A DNA stretch of 64,000 nt from Phallus indusiatus (taxonomy: Eukaryota > Basidiomycota > Agaricomycetes > Phallales > Phallaceae). The position numbers were made by a program, and so were the translations under genes. Under the pieces are notes generated by a model, which made no database searches, had not been told where the DNA came from, and worked only from the letters and a program-made list of their open reading frames with translations. The DNA lies in contig JAQFWX010000128.1 of assembly GCA_027605045.1 (NCBI GenBank), positions 1-64,000 on the forward strand, read 5' to 3'. Of the stretch, positions 25,901 through 39,145 are shown piece by piece. Position 1 is the stretch's first letter; each line of letters starts with the position of its first letter.

Positions 25901-26277
25901 ACGCCCATTCCTGGCGTCGTCAAGTATCTCATGCCCGATCGGGCTGCCGAAGCACCTAAAGCCAGCTGTGCCGCGTCAAGAGCAGCGATGACGAAGCCAA
26001 ACCCACTAGCATCTAAATCTCTCACAGTTTACGGAGAGAACTTTTCAAAAGCTGATCCAGTTACGGTGTTCTTCGGCTCAGAGCCGTCACCCCATGTCGA
26101 GATTAGGTGCACTGAGGTAAGATCTTTTCTCTCCCCAAAATGATGAACGTGCCCCCTCATTCTTACAAACAGGTACTCACATGTCTGCCACCGGAAAATT
26201 CGCTACCAAAACGGACACAAATTTTACTTGTTCGTGGAGATGGAGTTGTATTTCCCTCGAACGTTTTATACCCATGA
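22963..26277 (+). CDS. CSL-family transcription factor (RBP-J/Su(H)/Lag-1 type)
   Basis: The protein has a disordered N-terminal third, then the LAG1/RHR-N DNA-binding module. That module includes RPYLEQYMASPNRIGHGERA, VAQKSYGTEKRFLCPPPTA and NSWWSETYRRG. The beta-trefoil domain is marked by INHGSTISLFHRLRSQTVST, KYLCV and WDPFVIYIVD. The C-terminal RHR-C domain includes SKSLTVYGENFSKADPVTVF and ends GVVFPSNVLYP. There are eight or more introns, and all splice in frame. The final exon follows GAG|gtaaga near 26,114-26,172. Fungal CSL proteins (fission yeast Cbf11 and Cbf12) bind CSL motifs without Notch and affect adhesion and cell cycle. Long Pro/Ser/acidic inserts separate the trefoil strands, as in other basidiomycete members. 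The start at 22963 is the first in-frame ATG. Confidence 0.93.
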
Positions 26278-27282
26278 TGTATTATCAACACACACTATCT
26301 GTTTTTTTCCTTCCTTTTCCTTATTTTTCTTTTCTTATTTTTCCTTTTCTTTATTGTTTTATTCGGTTGTTTCTGGTATATCTGTTGTATACATAGGAAT
26401 AGGTGTTCGCTGTTCTTACATTTCGGGTTCTCCCTTGAAAATAACAAAACTTTGGGCAGTTGTTGTCGTTGACATGAGCTACGAGTGTATTTCATATTCA
26501 AATTTCATATTTGTCGATAAAGACTGGACTGCGAGAAACCCGTGTCTTCGTGTCGCCTTCTTGAAAATCTTAGTATTGTATTCTGTTGTAGGACAGACGG
26601 CCAATACAAGCTCTCGGAACTAACTGCGAACATGCCGAATCAGAGAAGTGGGAAGCATATGAAGGTATGCATAAAGTCCAAAACCACGCATAAGCACGAG
26701 CCATATTCTATAAAACAAACGGGTCGTCTTTCCATACATTAGTTCATTAATCTAAGAGCATGTACATAATAGGAGTTTTGACACTTGCTTGAAGCGTTCT
26801 GGCGGCCCTTGTCCTTACTACCTGAGCTTGGCTTCGGATAAGATATTACCAGTATGTCTCTGCATTTCAACCTTCAATATTTGTGTCCGGGTCGCTATTC
26901 CACATCCGCGATACATTTAGGCGAAGAGAATCTTTCAAGAGAATGCCGAGTTTTTGAAAAGACAATTCAATTATGGAATCCTGTTCGAGTGGTTCCTGGC
27001 TTTATTGCTACTTTTCGCGTATGGCATAGACCCGAGTAGCCTTGACATCGTCTAAAATAAGACCAAGGAAAAAACCGAGAATCTCGGATAATAAGCACTA
27101 AGAAGACAGAACTAGGATTCTTTAGAAGTGAAAGAAGTAGCGCATTGCAGCCCGAGCGCAATGAATTAATGACGCACTGAGCTTCCCGGCAGTGCATCGC
27201 TTGGCGCCTATTACATATGTCGTAGGTTATCACGATTCTCAATTGAAAAAGGCCTTTGAAAGCCTTTCGCCAGCACACGGGC
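26278..27282. other. Intergenic spacer, no gene seen
   Basis: One kilobase between the CSL stop codon and the small membrane-protein gene. A T-rich tract (26,300-26,360) follows the CSL stop and is probably 3' UTR. Several short frames occur, but none has family motifs or matching splice sites. Confidence 0.5.
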
Positions 27283-27871
27283 ATGTCGTCTTCGTCCCTG
27301 ACTCGCTTTTTTCCGGACTTCCTGTCTGCCAAAAATGTAATCGAAGTAATGCTCTTTCTCTGTGATTGCATCTTCGATGTCTTAGCGTACTTGGTGCATC
27401 CTCCGCCATCTTCATGGGTATCAAGCGTATCGTCAGCGTTGCGTATGTCGGCGTTTTTGCTCATAATGCCATGGGCTTTCCTCATATCACTTGTACGTAA
27501 AAATCTGACAGGAATTATAACCATTAACATATAAATTTGAATTAGGATATTATTTCTTATCTTGTGGCCCGGACTTTAGGAATTGATACAACCCATGGTT
27601 ACCATGATCTTCCATCTCAAGAGCTATACGATGGAGACGAATTCCTCTCATCGATGCAAATGCTCTTTGATACCGCATCAGAACAGTCTTCTCCTGATAA
27701 GAGCAGCGCCACTACTACTACGGCGAGTAACGAAGGTCAATGTGATCTCTCTCTCCCTTCGAAACTTCTATGCTCATCTTTTGAATATGGTCATATACAG
27801 AAAGAAAGTCGACCGCCCACTTAAGAAAAAGAGCACGATCATTGAATGCCGAGAAGGAATACAACACCTGA
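27283..27871 (+). CDS. Small predicted membrane protein, unrecognised
   Basis: Three exons join in frame: 27283-27494, about 27546-27735 and 27801-27871. The start has a reasonable context and gives MSSSSLTRFFPDFLSAKNVI. Two hydrophobic segments follow: MLFLCDCIFDVLAYLV, and a longer one, SAFLLIMPWAFLISL, running over the first intron into DIISYLVARTLGI. The rest is Asp/Ser/Thr-rich, then basic (STAHLRKRARSLNAEKEY). It looks like a short two-helix membrane protein. The third exon is the least certain part, and further exons up to about 28,320 are possible. I do not recognise a family and give no function. Confidence 0.45.
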
Positions 27872-28406
27872 AATATTGTTGTGTAGGAAAGCGTTTCTAA
27901 CCGATCTTTTGCTGGCAGTGTTACCGTCTCTAAACGAATGCTCCTCTCTCCTTGTTACCGGTGATATTACCATCCTCGTGGGCTATAACATCTGGGATTA
28001 CGAATCTGAGCCTACAAGCGGCATCGAGGAAGACATCATACCTTCCATACCTTTGTCTTTCTTCTGATCCGTTTGAAGAAGCTCCTGCATACTACATTTC
28101 GCGAATGGGCCATGCCCCTTCATTATCAATATGCCTTTCTCAATACAAGTTAGCAAAACACATGTCTACTCATCGTTTCTTGATATGGCTATTGGATAAT
28201 CGGACAACTACGTTGATTTGTACGACGATGGTTCCGACTACACTGGCTCTAGAGATTCTTCTCTGTCAACTTTCGGGAGCTTTTTCTGCTTCTACATGTA
28301 TATGTAACTGGTATAAGCCTTTGTCCCCAATGTTACGAAATTACAATGATTAATGTAAGAATTCAACAATAATAAAGATACAGGTGGTTTACAAGCATAG
28401 AATAAA
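27872..28406. other. Probable 3' region; coding status unresolved
   Basis: This stretch between the small membrane-protein gene and the end of the ESA1 gene has overlapping open frames of 70-130 codons on the plus strand. Examples are SSDPFEEAPAYYISRMG near 28,065 and VDLYDDGSDYTGSRDSSL near 28,210. No splice set linked them convincingly to the upstream gene. Confidence 0.3.
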
Positions 28407-30141
<1,735 letters not shown>

Positions 30142-30658
30142 GAGCGTGTATATTCAGCGATGACCTGCGTGAAATGTCGATGACGTTCCGGAATAAAACC
30201 GTTCTTAATGGTGGCAAGTCCGCAACTGTTAGATAACATGTCGGAGTTTGAATTCGTTATTTGACTTGCAGTGGTTCTTCTATTTTCCTAGTCGTAGTAA
30301 AAAAGACTGCAATCTTCATAAATGTTATAATGTAACTATAGTATACACATATAAGTATGCTAGGCTAGATAGAATAGCGTAGTGACGGCGTTGGTGGTCA
30401 AGATGGGCGGATATATAACATATGCTGAAGAAAAAGATAAACCATACAGTTCTTCCAGTCAAAATGGGGGTAGACGACGCATAAATCGTGTGTAGCATGC
30501 GTCGTCCGGTATACAGGGGAAAAGAGGGAATTACAGCGCGCCCAGGGTGTGGCTAGGTCGTAAATCGAATGCCAACATGCCTGGGTCATCGGATGAAACA
30601 CTGCGTGGAAGGTCATAACGTTCAACAGACAATATACAGCTACGGACAATGACAGAAG
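30142..30658. other. Intergenic spacer, no gene seen
   Basis: This holds the ESA1 upstream region and the 3' side of the PBS2-like gene. Only short unsupported frames occur on either strand. No repeat or RNA gene was noticed. Confidence 0.55.
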
Positions 30659-32541
30659 TCATGTCCCCTGTTCAGCTGCGATTACTTGCGCTTTTTCACG
30701 GCGCTCAAGAGCTCGTGCTACCCAGCCAACCATTTCAACTTTCCGAGTTCGGTCTTCGACCAAAAATGGATGTTCCTGATAGGTAGATAAGTTACACGTA
30801 TCGAGAGCAAATACATAAATTAATAAACTTACCAACAATTCAGCATAAGTGGCTCGAGCCTCGGGTTCTTTCATCATACTATCGAAGGGTCAGAGTTGTT
30901 ATCCCAAATGAGACACATCGTGCTCACCATGAACTGACAAAATCACGAGCAGTATCGCTATAGCTATCGGGCATCTCTGGTGGTGGGCCATGAACAATGG
31001 CTTGAAGTTGAGCAAATACGTTCGAGTACGTTTCTGGAGGATAAGGATATGTGCCCATGGCAAGCTCCAAGATCGTTAATCCCAGTGACCAAACATCGGA
31101 AGATACGGTATATGTTCCCGCGTTATCTTGCGATTCGCCTTTTATACGTTCCGGCTAAACATATAATGAGTATGCGAGGCGTGTGAAGCAGAGTGGAGCT
31201 GGTCGCGCACCGCCATATAGCTCTGACAGCCAATATTTGTTTTCGCCAAACTCTTCTCGAGCTGACCTGACACACCAAAGTCGCATAGCTTCACATCGCC
31301 TCGCCGATTTACAAGTACGTTGGTGGGTTTAACGTCTAACATGAGACATAAATGAGATGGAGCAGGAAGTCAAGACGCAACACGCTTACCTCTGTGAATA
31401 ATTTGTAGGGAATCCTTTAAGAACTTCAACCCTTTTACAATATTATGGGTGATACGGGCCAGAACATCTTCTTCGACACCTCCGTCAACCAGTTTGTCTA
31501 AACTGCCAGCGTCCATATATTCCATACAATAGTAGACGCAGGTTTCGATGAAGAATGCACCGTAAAACTCGACGATCTGAGACGATGTTGCTCGATGCAG
31601 AATATCCAATTCCATGATTATCGCATTCAATTTGGAATCATCCAACTCAAGACGTATTTCCTGGATTCTCCAAATCAGTCAAAAGAAGAAACATAGCACG
31701 GAAGCAACATACCTTCATAGCCATCAAAACATTCGTGGGTATATGGCGCACCTTCTTCACTGTTCCGTAATTACCTCTTCCCAGCTCTTCTCGGAGTTCT
31801 AATTCACCCATATTGATAGCGAATGACGAGCCGTTGGAAAAATCGACGCCGGAGGCATGAAGAACCGCTTTTCCACCGAACTTGAGTGCGCCTGAGGGGT
31901 CGCTGCGGACATCAAATTTGGTTGTCAGCAATGAAAAAAATGACCCAGAAATCGAAAACAAATGTTATACGTACACAATTCTGGAGAAATTAGAAAAAGG
32001 TGTGCCACTTCCGTTCTGCGAATTTGTTTTCCGCCCAGCGGGGGATTCAAACGGATCCTCCAATCTCATGGGTCGTCCAGCACCCAAACCAGCCGCAGCG
32101 ACGTTATCCCCAGCGCTGCCTAGATCAGCAAGTGTCAAACCAAATGGTTTTCGTTTGGCAGCCAGAGCTGGAGGAGGCGGAGGACGACGGATAGGAGGAG
32201 AATCGAGTCTTGTTTGTTTCAATGCGCCAGCGACTTGGTCCACCGGCGAAGATGTTGGTGATTTAGCATTACGTGCCGCAATCTGAATAAAACGTAAAAA
32301 ACGTGGTCTAGTAAATTGTGAAATGTATACGCACTGCAGCCATTCTGGCCTGAAGAGTGGGAGGTATACGAGTTACATTTCCGGAGCCCGGGGTGAGGAT
32401 AGAGCTTCGAGCCAAAGCACCCACACCGCGACTAGCGGGACGAGAAAACGGTGTCGACGGCTTCGAGGACTGTAAGGAAGGTAAAAGCGAGGATGCTGAC
32501 TCGGTCGCCGTCGACGTTGTGGGTGAGGCTGGTTGCTCCAT
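30659..32541 (-). CDS. PBS2: MAP kinase kinase of the HOG pathway (Pbs2/Wis1 type)
   Basis: This dual-specificity kinase should phosphorylate the Hog1/Sty1 stress MAPK. About 240 N-terminal residues are Ser/Pro-rich ([20 protein letters not shown]). The kinase domain has the glycine loop [13 protein letters not shown], the VAIK-type lysine in VLMAMK, and [16 protein letters not shown]. The split catalytic loop is [16 protein letters not shown] is in [12 protein letters not shown], and the activation segment [18 protein letters not shown] carries the S-x3-T pair. The insertion after [20 protein letters not shown] is typical of the Pbs2 branch. The C-terminus has a docking-like segment [17 protein letters not shown]. 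The GCQSYMAPER sequence and overall length favour Pbs2 over Mkk1 and Ste7. Confidence 0.93.
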
Positions 32542-32802
32542 GACGTTGAGAAGGAGGAGGAGAAGGAGAAGCCAACTGGCTTACACATAGCGCTGTGACT
32601 GTTAATAAGTTTGTGACCGTCACGTCTGCTTTTGGGCTGTGTCGGTGGTGCAACGGTGAGTGGAACGCGTGCCGATTATGTTATGGTGAAATGGTAAAAT
32701 ACTTTCAAAACTTTCAGTTGTTCTTGTCTTTCCCCACTCCACGCAAAGCCTTTTCTTCGCCAGAGATAGACGAATTTTACAACATAAAAAATTCGTAATA
32801 TT

Positions 32803-33501
32803 ATGAGTATCCATGTAAAATGGGGTAAAGAAAGGTTCAGAACAGTTTCAAAATCTTTCCAAGGCTCTTGGCTGAATATGTGCCTTCGACAGGCTACATG
32901 TTGCTCTCCCTTCACCCGACCCTAGACTCGGTGCAATCCGACAATCACTTGCGGAATACTCTCAAATACCAATCGAGCACATCAAACTCATTTACGGAGG
33001 TGCAATAATGAAAGATGACGCTTGTCCAAGTAAGTATTTCAGTTTCTTTCATTACTATTTACCGTATTAACATCTTCCGAACTAGTCTCCGTGTATGGTA
33101 TTAAAGAAGGATCTACCATTCATATGGTCGGTTCAGCAGACCGGCCGCCTACCAAAGACGCGCCATCCTCAATACCCAAGGCGTCTTCATTAAAGTCAGC
33201 CGAGTCAGACTTTATCCAGAAGATTCAGGATGAAGTTCACAGGATTCGATCGCTCGTCCCTTTGTTAGATCAGTTTTCCGTTCGCACCAAATCGTCACCT
33301 GCCCCCCTTGCAGAGTTGAAAAAAGAACACATGCGGTTAGGAGAGCTTCTTCTGCAATGTTTGTTGCGTCTAGACGCTCTTACACCTGAAGGAACGTGGG
33401 AGGAGGCGCGATCACAGCGGAAGGGAGTCGTATGCGAAGTCCAGGGTATGTTGGACAAACTGGATGACAGCTGGCAAAACTGCAGAGACAACGCTAATTA
33501 G
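32803..33501 (+). CDS. Ubiquitin-like + BAG domain co-chaperone (BAG1-like)
   Basis: Three exons give about 195 residues. The ubiquitin-like domain reads MSIHVKWGKER, then across an intron LHVALPSPDPRLGAIRQSLA and IKLIYGGAIMKDD, ending SVYGIKEGSTIHMVG (a UBL beta-5 strand). A Pro/Ser linker leads to a helical BAG domain: FIQKIQDEVHRIRSLVPLLD, ELKKEHMRLGELLLQCLLRL, then SQRKGVVCEVQGMLDKLDDS. BAG proteins bind the Hsp70 ATPase domain as nucleotide-exchange factors, and the UBL can link the complex to the proteasome. No transmembrane anchor is visible, unlike yeast Snl1. The gene resembles fission-yeast bag101/102. It diverges from PBS2 with about 260 bp between start codons. Confidence 0.88.
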
Positions 33502-33673
33502 ACTTGCTTCATGATCGCCGTGTGTGCCTGCTTTTTCATTACCTGAAATGTCCTGTTATAGCCCTGTATACATATCTCATGGTGCGCTGTTAGCTTAGCT
33601 GGGTAATTAGGATAAGTATATATCTTGGTGAATGTAATCTTACATCATATCCTTTTTACACAAATATCGCATG

Positions 33674-34498
33674 CTACTTCTTTGACGAGCCGAATCCTGA
33701 AAAGCCCATTAAGCTGGCCATTTCATTGTCTTCGGCTTGAACTATGGTATCCTTGACAATTTCCATGCGTGCGGCGTCTCTCGCGGTCTTTTTGGCCATC
33801 TTCTTTTCCAGGCGGATTTGGTCCTCTTTGGCTTGAATCTCCTTCAGTCGCATATCAAAGTCAAAGGCTTTGGACTGTGAAGCAGCCTTAGTCTGCTCGC
33901 GTAAGAGCGCAATGCGAGCCCGGACTTGCTCGACTGTGGATCGTTCTATTTTCGTTGACTGCCCCAGGCGGCGTAAGTCTATGCAGAATTGTTTTAAAAG
34001 CCATCTATCTGAATTTTGAAAATTAAACGTACGCGCACGACTGTTTAAGTGATCTAGGTATCCGGCAGTATCTTTGTGATTCCGGCTACAAAGCTCACAA
34101 TAGAACCCCGGTTGACCAGGTCCTCTAGCACCAGGATTCTGAACAATCATTGTCTTCCCTAAGTTCTTGTCTAATTCTAGATCGTTGTCCCGTTGCTTCA
34201 TAAGCTCTGTAGGTTTCGGGAGCTCCTCCTTTACACGAGCACGGGGCTTTTTGCCTAAGTGGGGAATAAATCATACATATTGATTGAATTAGTTGTGAGG
34301 CCTCACCTTGACGTATCATTTCGTCTTTCTTCTGCATAATTTCACGTTCTTCTTCATCCTTAGCCTTCGCCCTAGCGGCATATTCTAAAGAACGTTTGAT
34401 TAATCTGTACAGGGAAGGTTATGAAAATTGTGCGAGCCTTCTCGATCCCATGTCTTCCGTGCAGTAACGTCGTGAACCTTCGCCTGTTGACCGCTCAT
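33674..34498 (-). CDS. SNU23: Snu23/ZMAT2-type zinc-finger splicing factor
   Basis: This is a component of the U4/U6.U5 tri-snRNP and B complex that acts in 5' splice-site handling. The N-terminal exons encode MSGQQAKVHDVTARKTWDR and a charged helix (DEEEREIMQKKDEMIRQG). The conserved core reads LELDKNLGKTMIVQNPGARG and GPGQPGFYCELCSRNHKDTA, then GYLDHLNSRAHLRRLGQST. The C2H2 finger is therefore C-x2-C...H-x5-H, with the last histidine on the next exon. A long Lys/Glu/Arg helix and the C-terminus SLMGFSGFGSSKK follow, matching ZMAT2/Snu23 in length and order. The start lies 54 bp from the start of the divergent PPR gene. Confidence 0.93.
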
Positions 34499-34552
34499 TG
34501 TGGTGGCAATTCGCCAACGGCTATATGTGGAATTATGTAAGCGACATCTTTC

Positions 34553-36439
34553 ATGTCCTTCCGTCTTGCCCAGTGTGCGCGGCCGTTATCTCCTTGGAAA
34601 TGTTGCCCTAGTACGTCTTTAACACATTTGGAATCTTATCTATTGAAAAACTGTTGAATTACAAGGACTCGACCGTGCTCTATCCACCTCGGCTGCCATT
34701 GACCCGCCTTCTCCGCGGCAATCCACCTTGCCTAGGCAGTCCTCATCGAAGTTATATGCAACGCCCCCCTCGACGTACAAAAGGCCTCCCCTATTGGCGC
34801 AAAGTTCTACTGGACAGTTGCGAGTGGAGCTCTCTCGTTGTGTCCGACTCGGCGATGTTGTTCGTGCTTTCGAAATTTGCAAAAAGATGAAGGAGTCTGG
34901 GACTCGACCAGATATCACGTTCTATAAAGATTTGATAAAAACCTGTGCAAATAGGTACTTGGGAGAAGAGACTATATCCCTTTTAGAAGATATGCGAAAT
35001 ATTGGCCTTTCTCCAGACGTAGAGCTCTTTAACATCGTGCTTTCTGTGAGTAGCCAGTCCGCTTTCTTGTCTAATGCTAATGGTCAACGTGTATATCGTA
35101 GGCTCAACTTTTTAATGAGAACTTCAGTGTTGATGGCCTTCTGGACGCTATGCAACGTGTCGGAATTTCCCCGAATATGGATACCTATTACTATATAATG
35201 CGACACTATGCCAATTCTCATAACCTTGAGATGTGTATGCATGCCTTTGCGGACATGACTTATCGTGGAGTTCCCCTCAATCTCAAAACTGTCCAGATAA
35301 TCATAGACCTTGCTGCCAGTTTAGGACATCCCCGGCTTGCTCTCGAAATTGCCTATGTTTTCGAATCAACAGTACCACGTTCATTACAAGCCTCAGATTG
35401 GATGAATATTCTTTCGGCTTCGACAGCCGTACATTTTGTGCGTCGATGGAAATTTTGTTTGAAAAATCAGGCACGTTGACATTTCTTTCTGTAGGAAGAA
35501 GGCACGCTGGCTGCGTGGAACCAAATAAAAGAATTCCAGATCACTCCCGACGAAGGGCAGTGTATTGAAATCCTGAACACTGCAGGGCGGCATGGACTTG
35601 TAGAGTTGGCTGTTGATGCTTTAAAAGCCTTACAGCTAATGCAGGTGCCGATACAGGAATACCATCTTGCACCAGTTCTTGAAGCCTATTGTCACCACAA
35701 GATGTTCCGCGAGGCATTTGAAGTCATAGACATGTTACGTTCTCTTCGTATTGACTTTAAACAAGAGACTCTGGAGCCGCTGGTCAACTGCATAGGTTCT
35801 GACATCGACAGGATAGACGAGGCGTGGTCACTACTGGAAAAAGTACACGAAGACGGGAAAACGGTTGATATCCATTCGATCAACGTCGTTCTCTTAGCCA
35901 CTATTCTTGCGAAAGACCTGCAGCGGTCCATCGGCATCTATAAAGCTATTCCCAATTTCGCAGCCAAGCCGACCATTGAGACCTTCAATATACTGCTCAG
36001 CGGATGCATCAATTTCAGACACAGGGATTTGGGAGAGAAGATCTTATCTGATATGCGGGAATTCGGGTTAGCACCCAACGCCAAAACATTCGAGCGCATG
36101 ATTCTCCTCTGTCTCACAGGCAAACCCTATGAAGAAGCCTTCTTTTACCTTGAGGAAATGAAGATGCTGGGTCATAAGCCTCCACGCAATGTTTACGCGG
36201 CTATGATTCGGAAATGCCTTTATTTTGACGATCAGCGATGGAAAATTGCTCACGACGAGATGATGGAATGTGGATATAGAATGGATCCCGACCTTCAAAA
36301 GTTGATTGACCATAAAGAAAATCTCTCCCCCTCAACAGCAACCGTTGAAAAGGATGATTCTCAGCAATGGGAAGAGTTCAGCTCAGATGGTCCAAGCAAC
36401 GACTCTGAAGTCATTTCACGATCAACAAATACCAATTAG
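34553..36439 (+). CDS. Mitochondrial pentatricopeptide-repeat (PPR) protein
   Basis: The first exon (34553-34610) encodes MSFRLAQCARPLSPWKCCP, a basic amphipathic presequence. It joins 34666 onward (RLDRALSTSAAIDPPSPRQS) in phase, which no other upstream ATG does. Helical repeats of about 35 residues follow, for example VVRAFEICKKMKESGTRPDI, TISLLEDMRNIGLSPDVELF, PTIETFNILLSGCINFRHRD and LGEKILSDMREFGLAPNAKT. The 'G-x-x-P-(D/N)' repeat ends are clear. A middle section is more degenerate. The acidic Ser-rich tail ends SEVISRSTNTN. Introns sit after IVLS (about 35,044) and TAVHF (about 35,439). PPR proteins bind organelle RNA in expression or processing; the target cannot be predicted. Confidence 0.88.
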
Positions 36440-36604
36440 GGTATTTTTACTTGATCCTCATTGGGAATCTAGCAGCTATGCCTTCTCGGTGGAACAACAC
36501 ATATAAAAGCATACCAAAAGGTGACATTGAGGAGCCATGTAATGTCAATATCATAAATTCAATAGATAATTTCTGGTAGATAACTGCAAGTGTAGACACA
36601 GCGA

Positions 36605-36666
36605 AAGTCACATGTGACTTGACGCGTGGTCCACGTGACTTGAAATCAACATTATCTGATCACGTG
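36605..36666. promoter_or_regulatory. Cluster of E-box-type palindromes and an MCB-like box
   Basis: A 16-bp perfect palindrome AAGTCACATGTGACTT (36605-36620) is followed by ACGCGT (36622-36627) and CACGTG (36632-36637). A second CACGTG sits at 36661-36666. The cluster lies about 140-200 bp upstream of the coiled-coil gene and just downstream of the PPR gene. The density suggests a regulatory module bound by bHLH and MBF-like factors; this is inference. Confidence 0.45.
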
Positions 36667-36802
36667 GTGGTTTTCGGCAATACCGGCAGTGGACACGCCG
36701 ATCGCGTCGCGACTAGGACTTGTTCAATCTTTATAAAGTCTTTCCCCAACTTGTAAACGTCGTGGTCCTCTCAAGTCGTTCTTTTGGCCGAGACAAATCA
36801 AG

Positions 36803-39145
36803 ATGGAAAGAATTGCAAAGGAAAGAAATAGTAAGAGTTTAAGCTAATGAACACATTCCTTCAAATTCATGGAGAGTTCTACTGAAGAGAATCTGGGACC
36901 TGTCTCGACTTGTTCGGGTGCACCCGAAATTTCTGGGACTTCAAATACGACTTCATACCTGCTGGAACAGGTAACGATCAACATTCTTCGAAGATCTATA
37001 ACTTATCCAAGTGTAGATAGGGATATTAAAAACAAGGAATCAGGACATATTAGACGAACACAAGAAGACGCTGCGCAAATACGAAGACAAATCAGCTGAG
37101 CAAGATCGGCAGCTAGCCTCTCTGACGCAAATTAATGCTGCATTGCGAGCGGAAGTTGACGGCTCATTGGCAAGAACTCACGCAGTATGTATTTATGCCA
37201 GCAACCGTCTTTCCTCCTTACGAATGATTAAAGCGCTAAACCACATGAAAGGCTCGCAAGAATACTCGCGTGGCAATGCCTGAATACGAATCTGAGGAGA
37301 AGGAGATAAGACATGTTAAGTTTGACTATTATGGATTACCGAACTTACCTTGCTCACCTCATTTCTTTTAGCATACTGCAGAACGAGAGTCATGTCGGTG
37401 TCGAAAGGAATTCTCGAATTATGCTGGTAGTTCCGTAGAGCTACAAAAGCAATTGGATGCTGCAGAGCGCAAACTAAAGGACATGATGAAGGTGGCGAAC
37501 CACGATAAGACGGAGATCAAGTCTTTGAAATCTAAACTCGAGGCCGTCGACCAGGAGAAAACCAGATACCGTTCAAACCACCAAGAGATCGACCAGCTGA
37601 AGAAGACCATACGTCAATTGGAAGCCAAACACAAAGTCGATCTGCACAGCCTGACGACAAAGTTAGAAAACGAGGTCAAGAAGTCTTCCGTTCAAACCAA
37701 ACAACATAACACATTACAAGAATCGGTTATATCCCAACTCCGCGCAACTGAAGAGCAACTAAAAGCCTCGCAGCAGAAGCTCGAATCAGTAACGAGGAAC
37801 GAAGAACAACTTCGATCTGATTTGCAACTGACACACGAAGAGTCATCTAATCTTCGGGATCTGGTTCTGCGCATTACGGAAGCCTATAGTGACCTGAGGA
37901 AAAACTCCACCTCGTTGAGCAAGCACGACCAACTCAAGGAAGCCTATTTAGCTGCCCAATTCCGAATTTTTCGCCTGGAACGTCGTTTAGCGGATCGTGA
38001 CACAGTTATTGAACATGTATCCGATCTCTGCAGACAATCGTTAGAAGAAAAACTCGTCTTGAAAGCTCTCGTGAAAGATTTGGAATCTGAGAGGTTGGAC
38101 TCCAATCCGTTCGGTGATCTGGACGAGCTGCGTGCTTTGGCATTGACGATTGATATAAACGATATCGAAATTGCGGACCTTCGAGAGAAAAACAATCTGA
38201 AGCAGGCTGAAATAGACAACTTACTTCGTCTAAGGAAGCTTTGCCAAGCACACAACGACAACATCCTCGATTCATATATCATATCTGATATTGAAGCCTC
38301 AAAGCTTTCCGAGCTACAGCATCATGTGCTTCTACAACAGGGCCGCCTGATGCAAGATCTAGCCGAGGTAAAGGCGGATAATGGTCGAATATCAGAAGAA
38401 CTATCTCTCGCGATGGATCAGGCAACGGAGAGCCAAACCAAGTGCACGTCCCTTAGTTCACGAGTGACGGAACAACAAGCACAAATCGCATCACTGGAAA
38501 CAAGTTTGAAAAAGGATACACAAAATATCCAGCGGTTAACCCAACTCGTATCTCAAAGTCACAGGAACGAATCTCTCCTTGAAAAGGAAGTTGTACGGTA
38601 AGTAACTAAACGTTGGTTCTTAAAACATTCGAAATTTGAACGTTTACAGTCTATCTGATGCTTTGGAAGACGCGATGCGGTATAAAGAAGCCCATGCTGA
38701 CCTGTTATCAGAAGTTATTGCCTTGATACAGAGGAACGAACTAGCAGAGGCTGAAGCGGAACATTTATCACGATTCAACGCAGAGGTTTGCACAACATAT
38801 ATAGTCCGTTGTTAAGAGCTAATCAGATTATAGGTCTTAAGTCATAAGAATCCTCAACAAAAGATACACTACGTAGACAGGATCCGTACGGAATTGGCAG
38901 AAACAAAACACGTATGAGTTTCTGTAGCTTATGCATCCATTTCGCTGAATCAATCTCTCAAGGAACTTCTTCAATCTACTCGGGAACGAGAGGTCCTTGC
39001 GACAGCTACAGTATCTTTACAGAATGAGCTGGCCGCGTATAAATCGATTACTACGTCAATCGAGCATAAGCCAGTCGGAAGTCGTGTTCGTGTAAAGAGA
39101 TCAGGGCTTGACCCTCTTGATGTTAACAGACTTTCACCTGAATAG
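36803..39145 (+). CDS. Long coiled-coil protein with HMMR-like C-terminal motif
   Basis: The protein is a nearly continuous coiled coil: heptad-rich, with SKLEAVDQEKTRYRSNHQEI and QLRATEEQLKASQQKLESV in the middle. The last exons encode LSHKNPQQKIHYVDRIRTEL, closely resembling the conserved C-terminal motif of the microtubule-associated HMMR/RHAMM and KIF15 family (LGHQN-x-KQKI). This suggests a spindle or cytoskeletal scaffold. The protein ends LDPLDVNRLSPE. Introns near 37,186, 37,311, 38,600, 38,787 and 38,912 splice in frame. For the start, an exon at 36803 (MERIAKERN) can join 36888 by a 57-nt intron with a CTAAT branch site. Alternatively translation begins at 36869 (MESSTEENLGPVS), which would put two short upstream frames before it. 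Confidence 0.75.

Noticed and set aside
26967..27530. 187-codon minus-strand frame
   Set aside because: It overlaps the plus-strand small membrane-protein exons, which have a better start, hydrophobic segments and splice sites; the minus frame has no recognisable domain.
36803..36847. 14-codon upstream open reading frame before the coiled-coil gene
   Set aside because: The same ATG can be the true start through a 57-nt intron with a good donor, branch site and acceptor, so a regulatory uORF is not needed.
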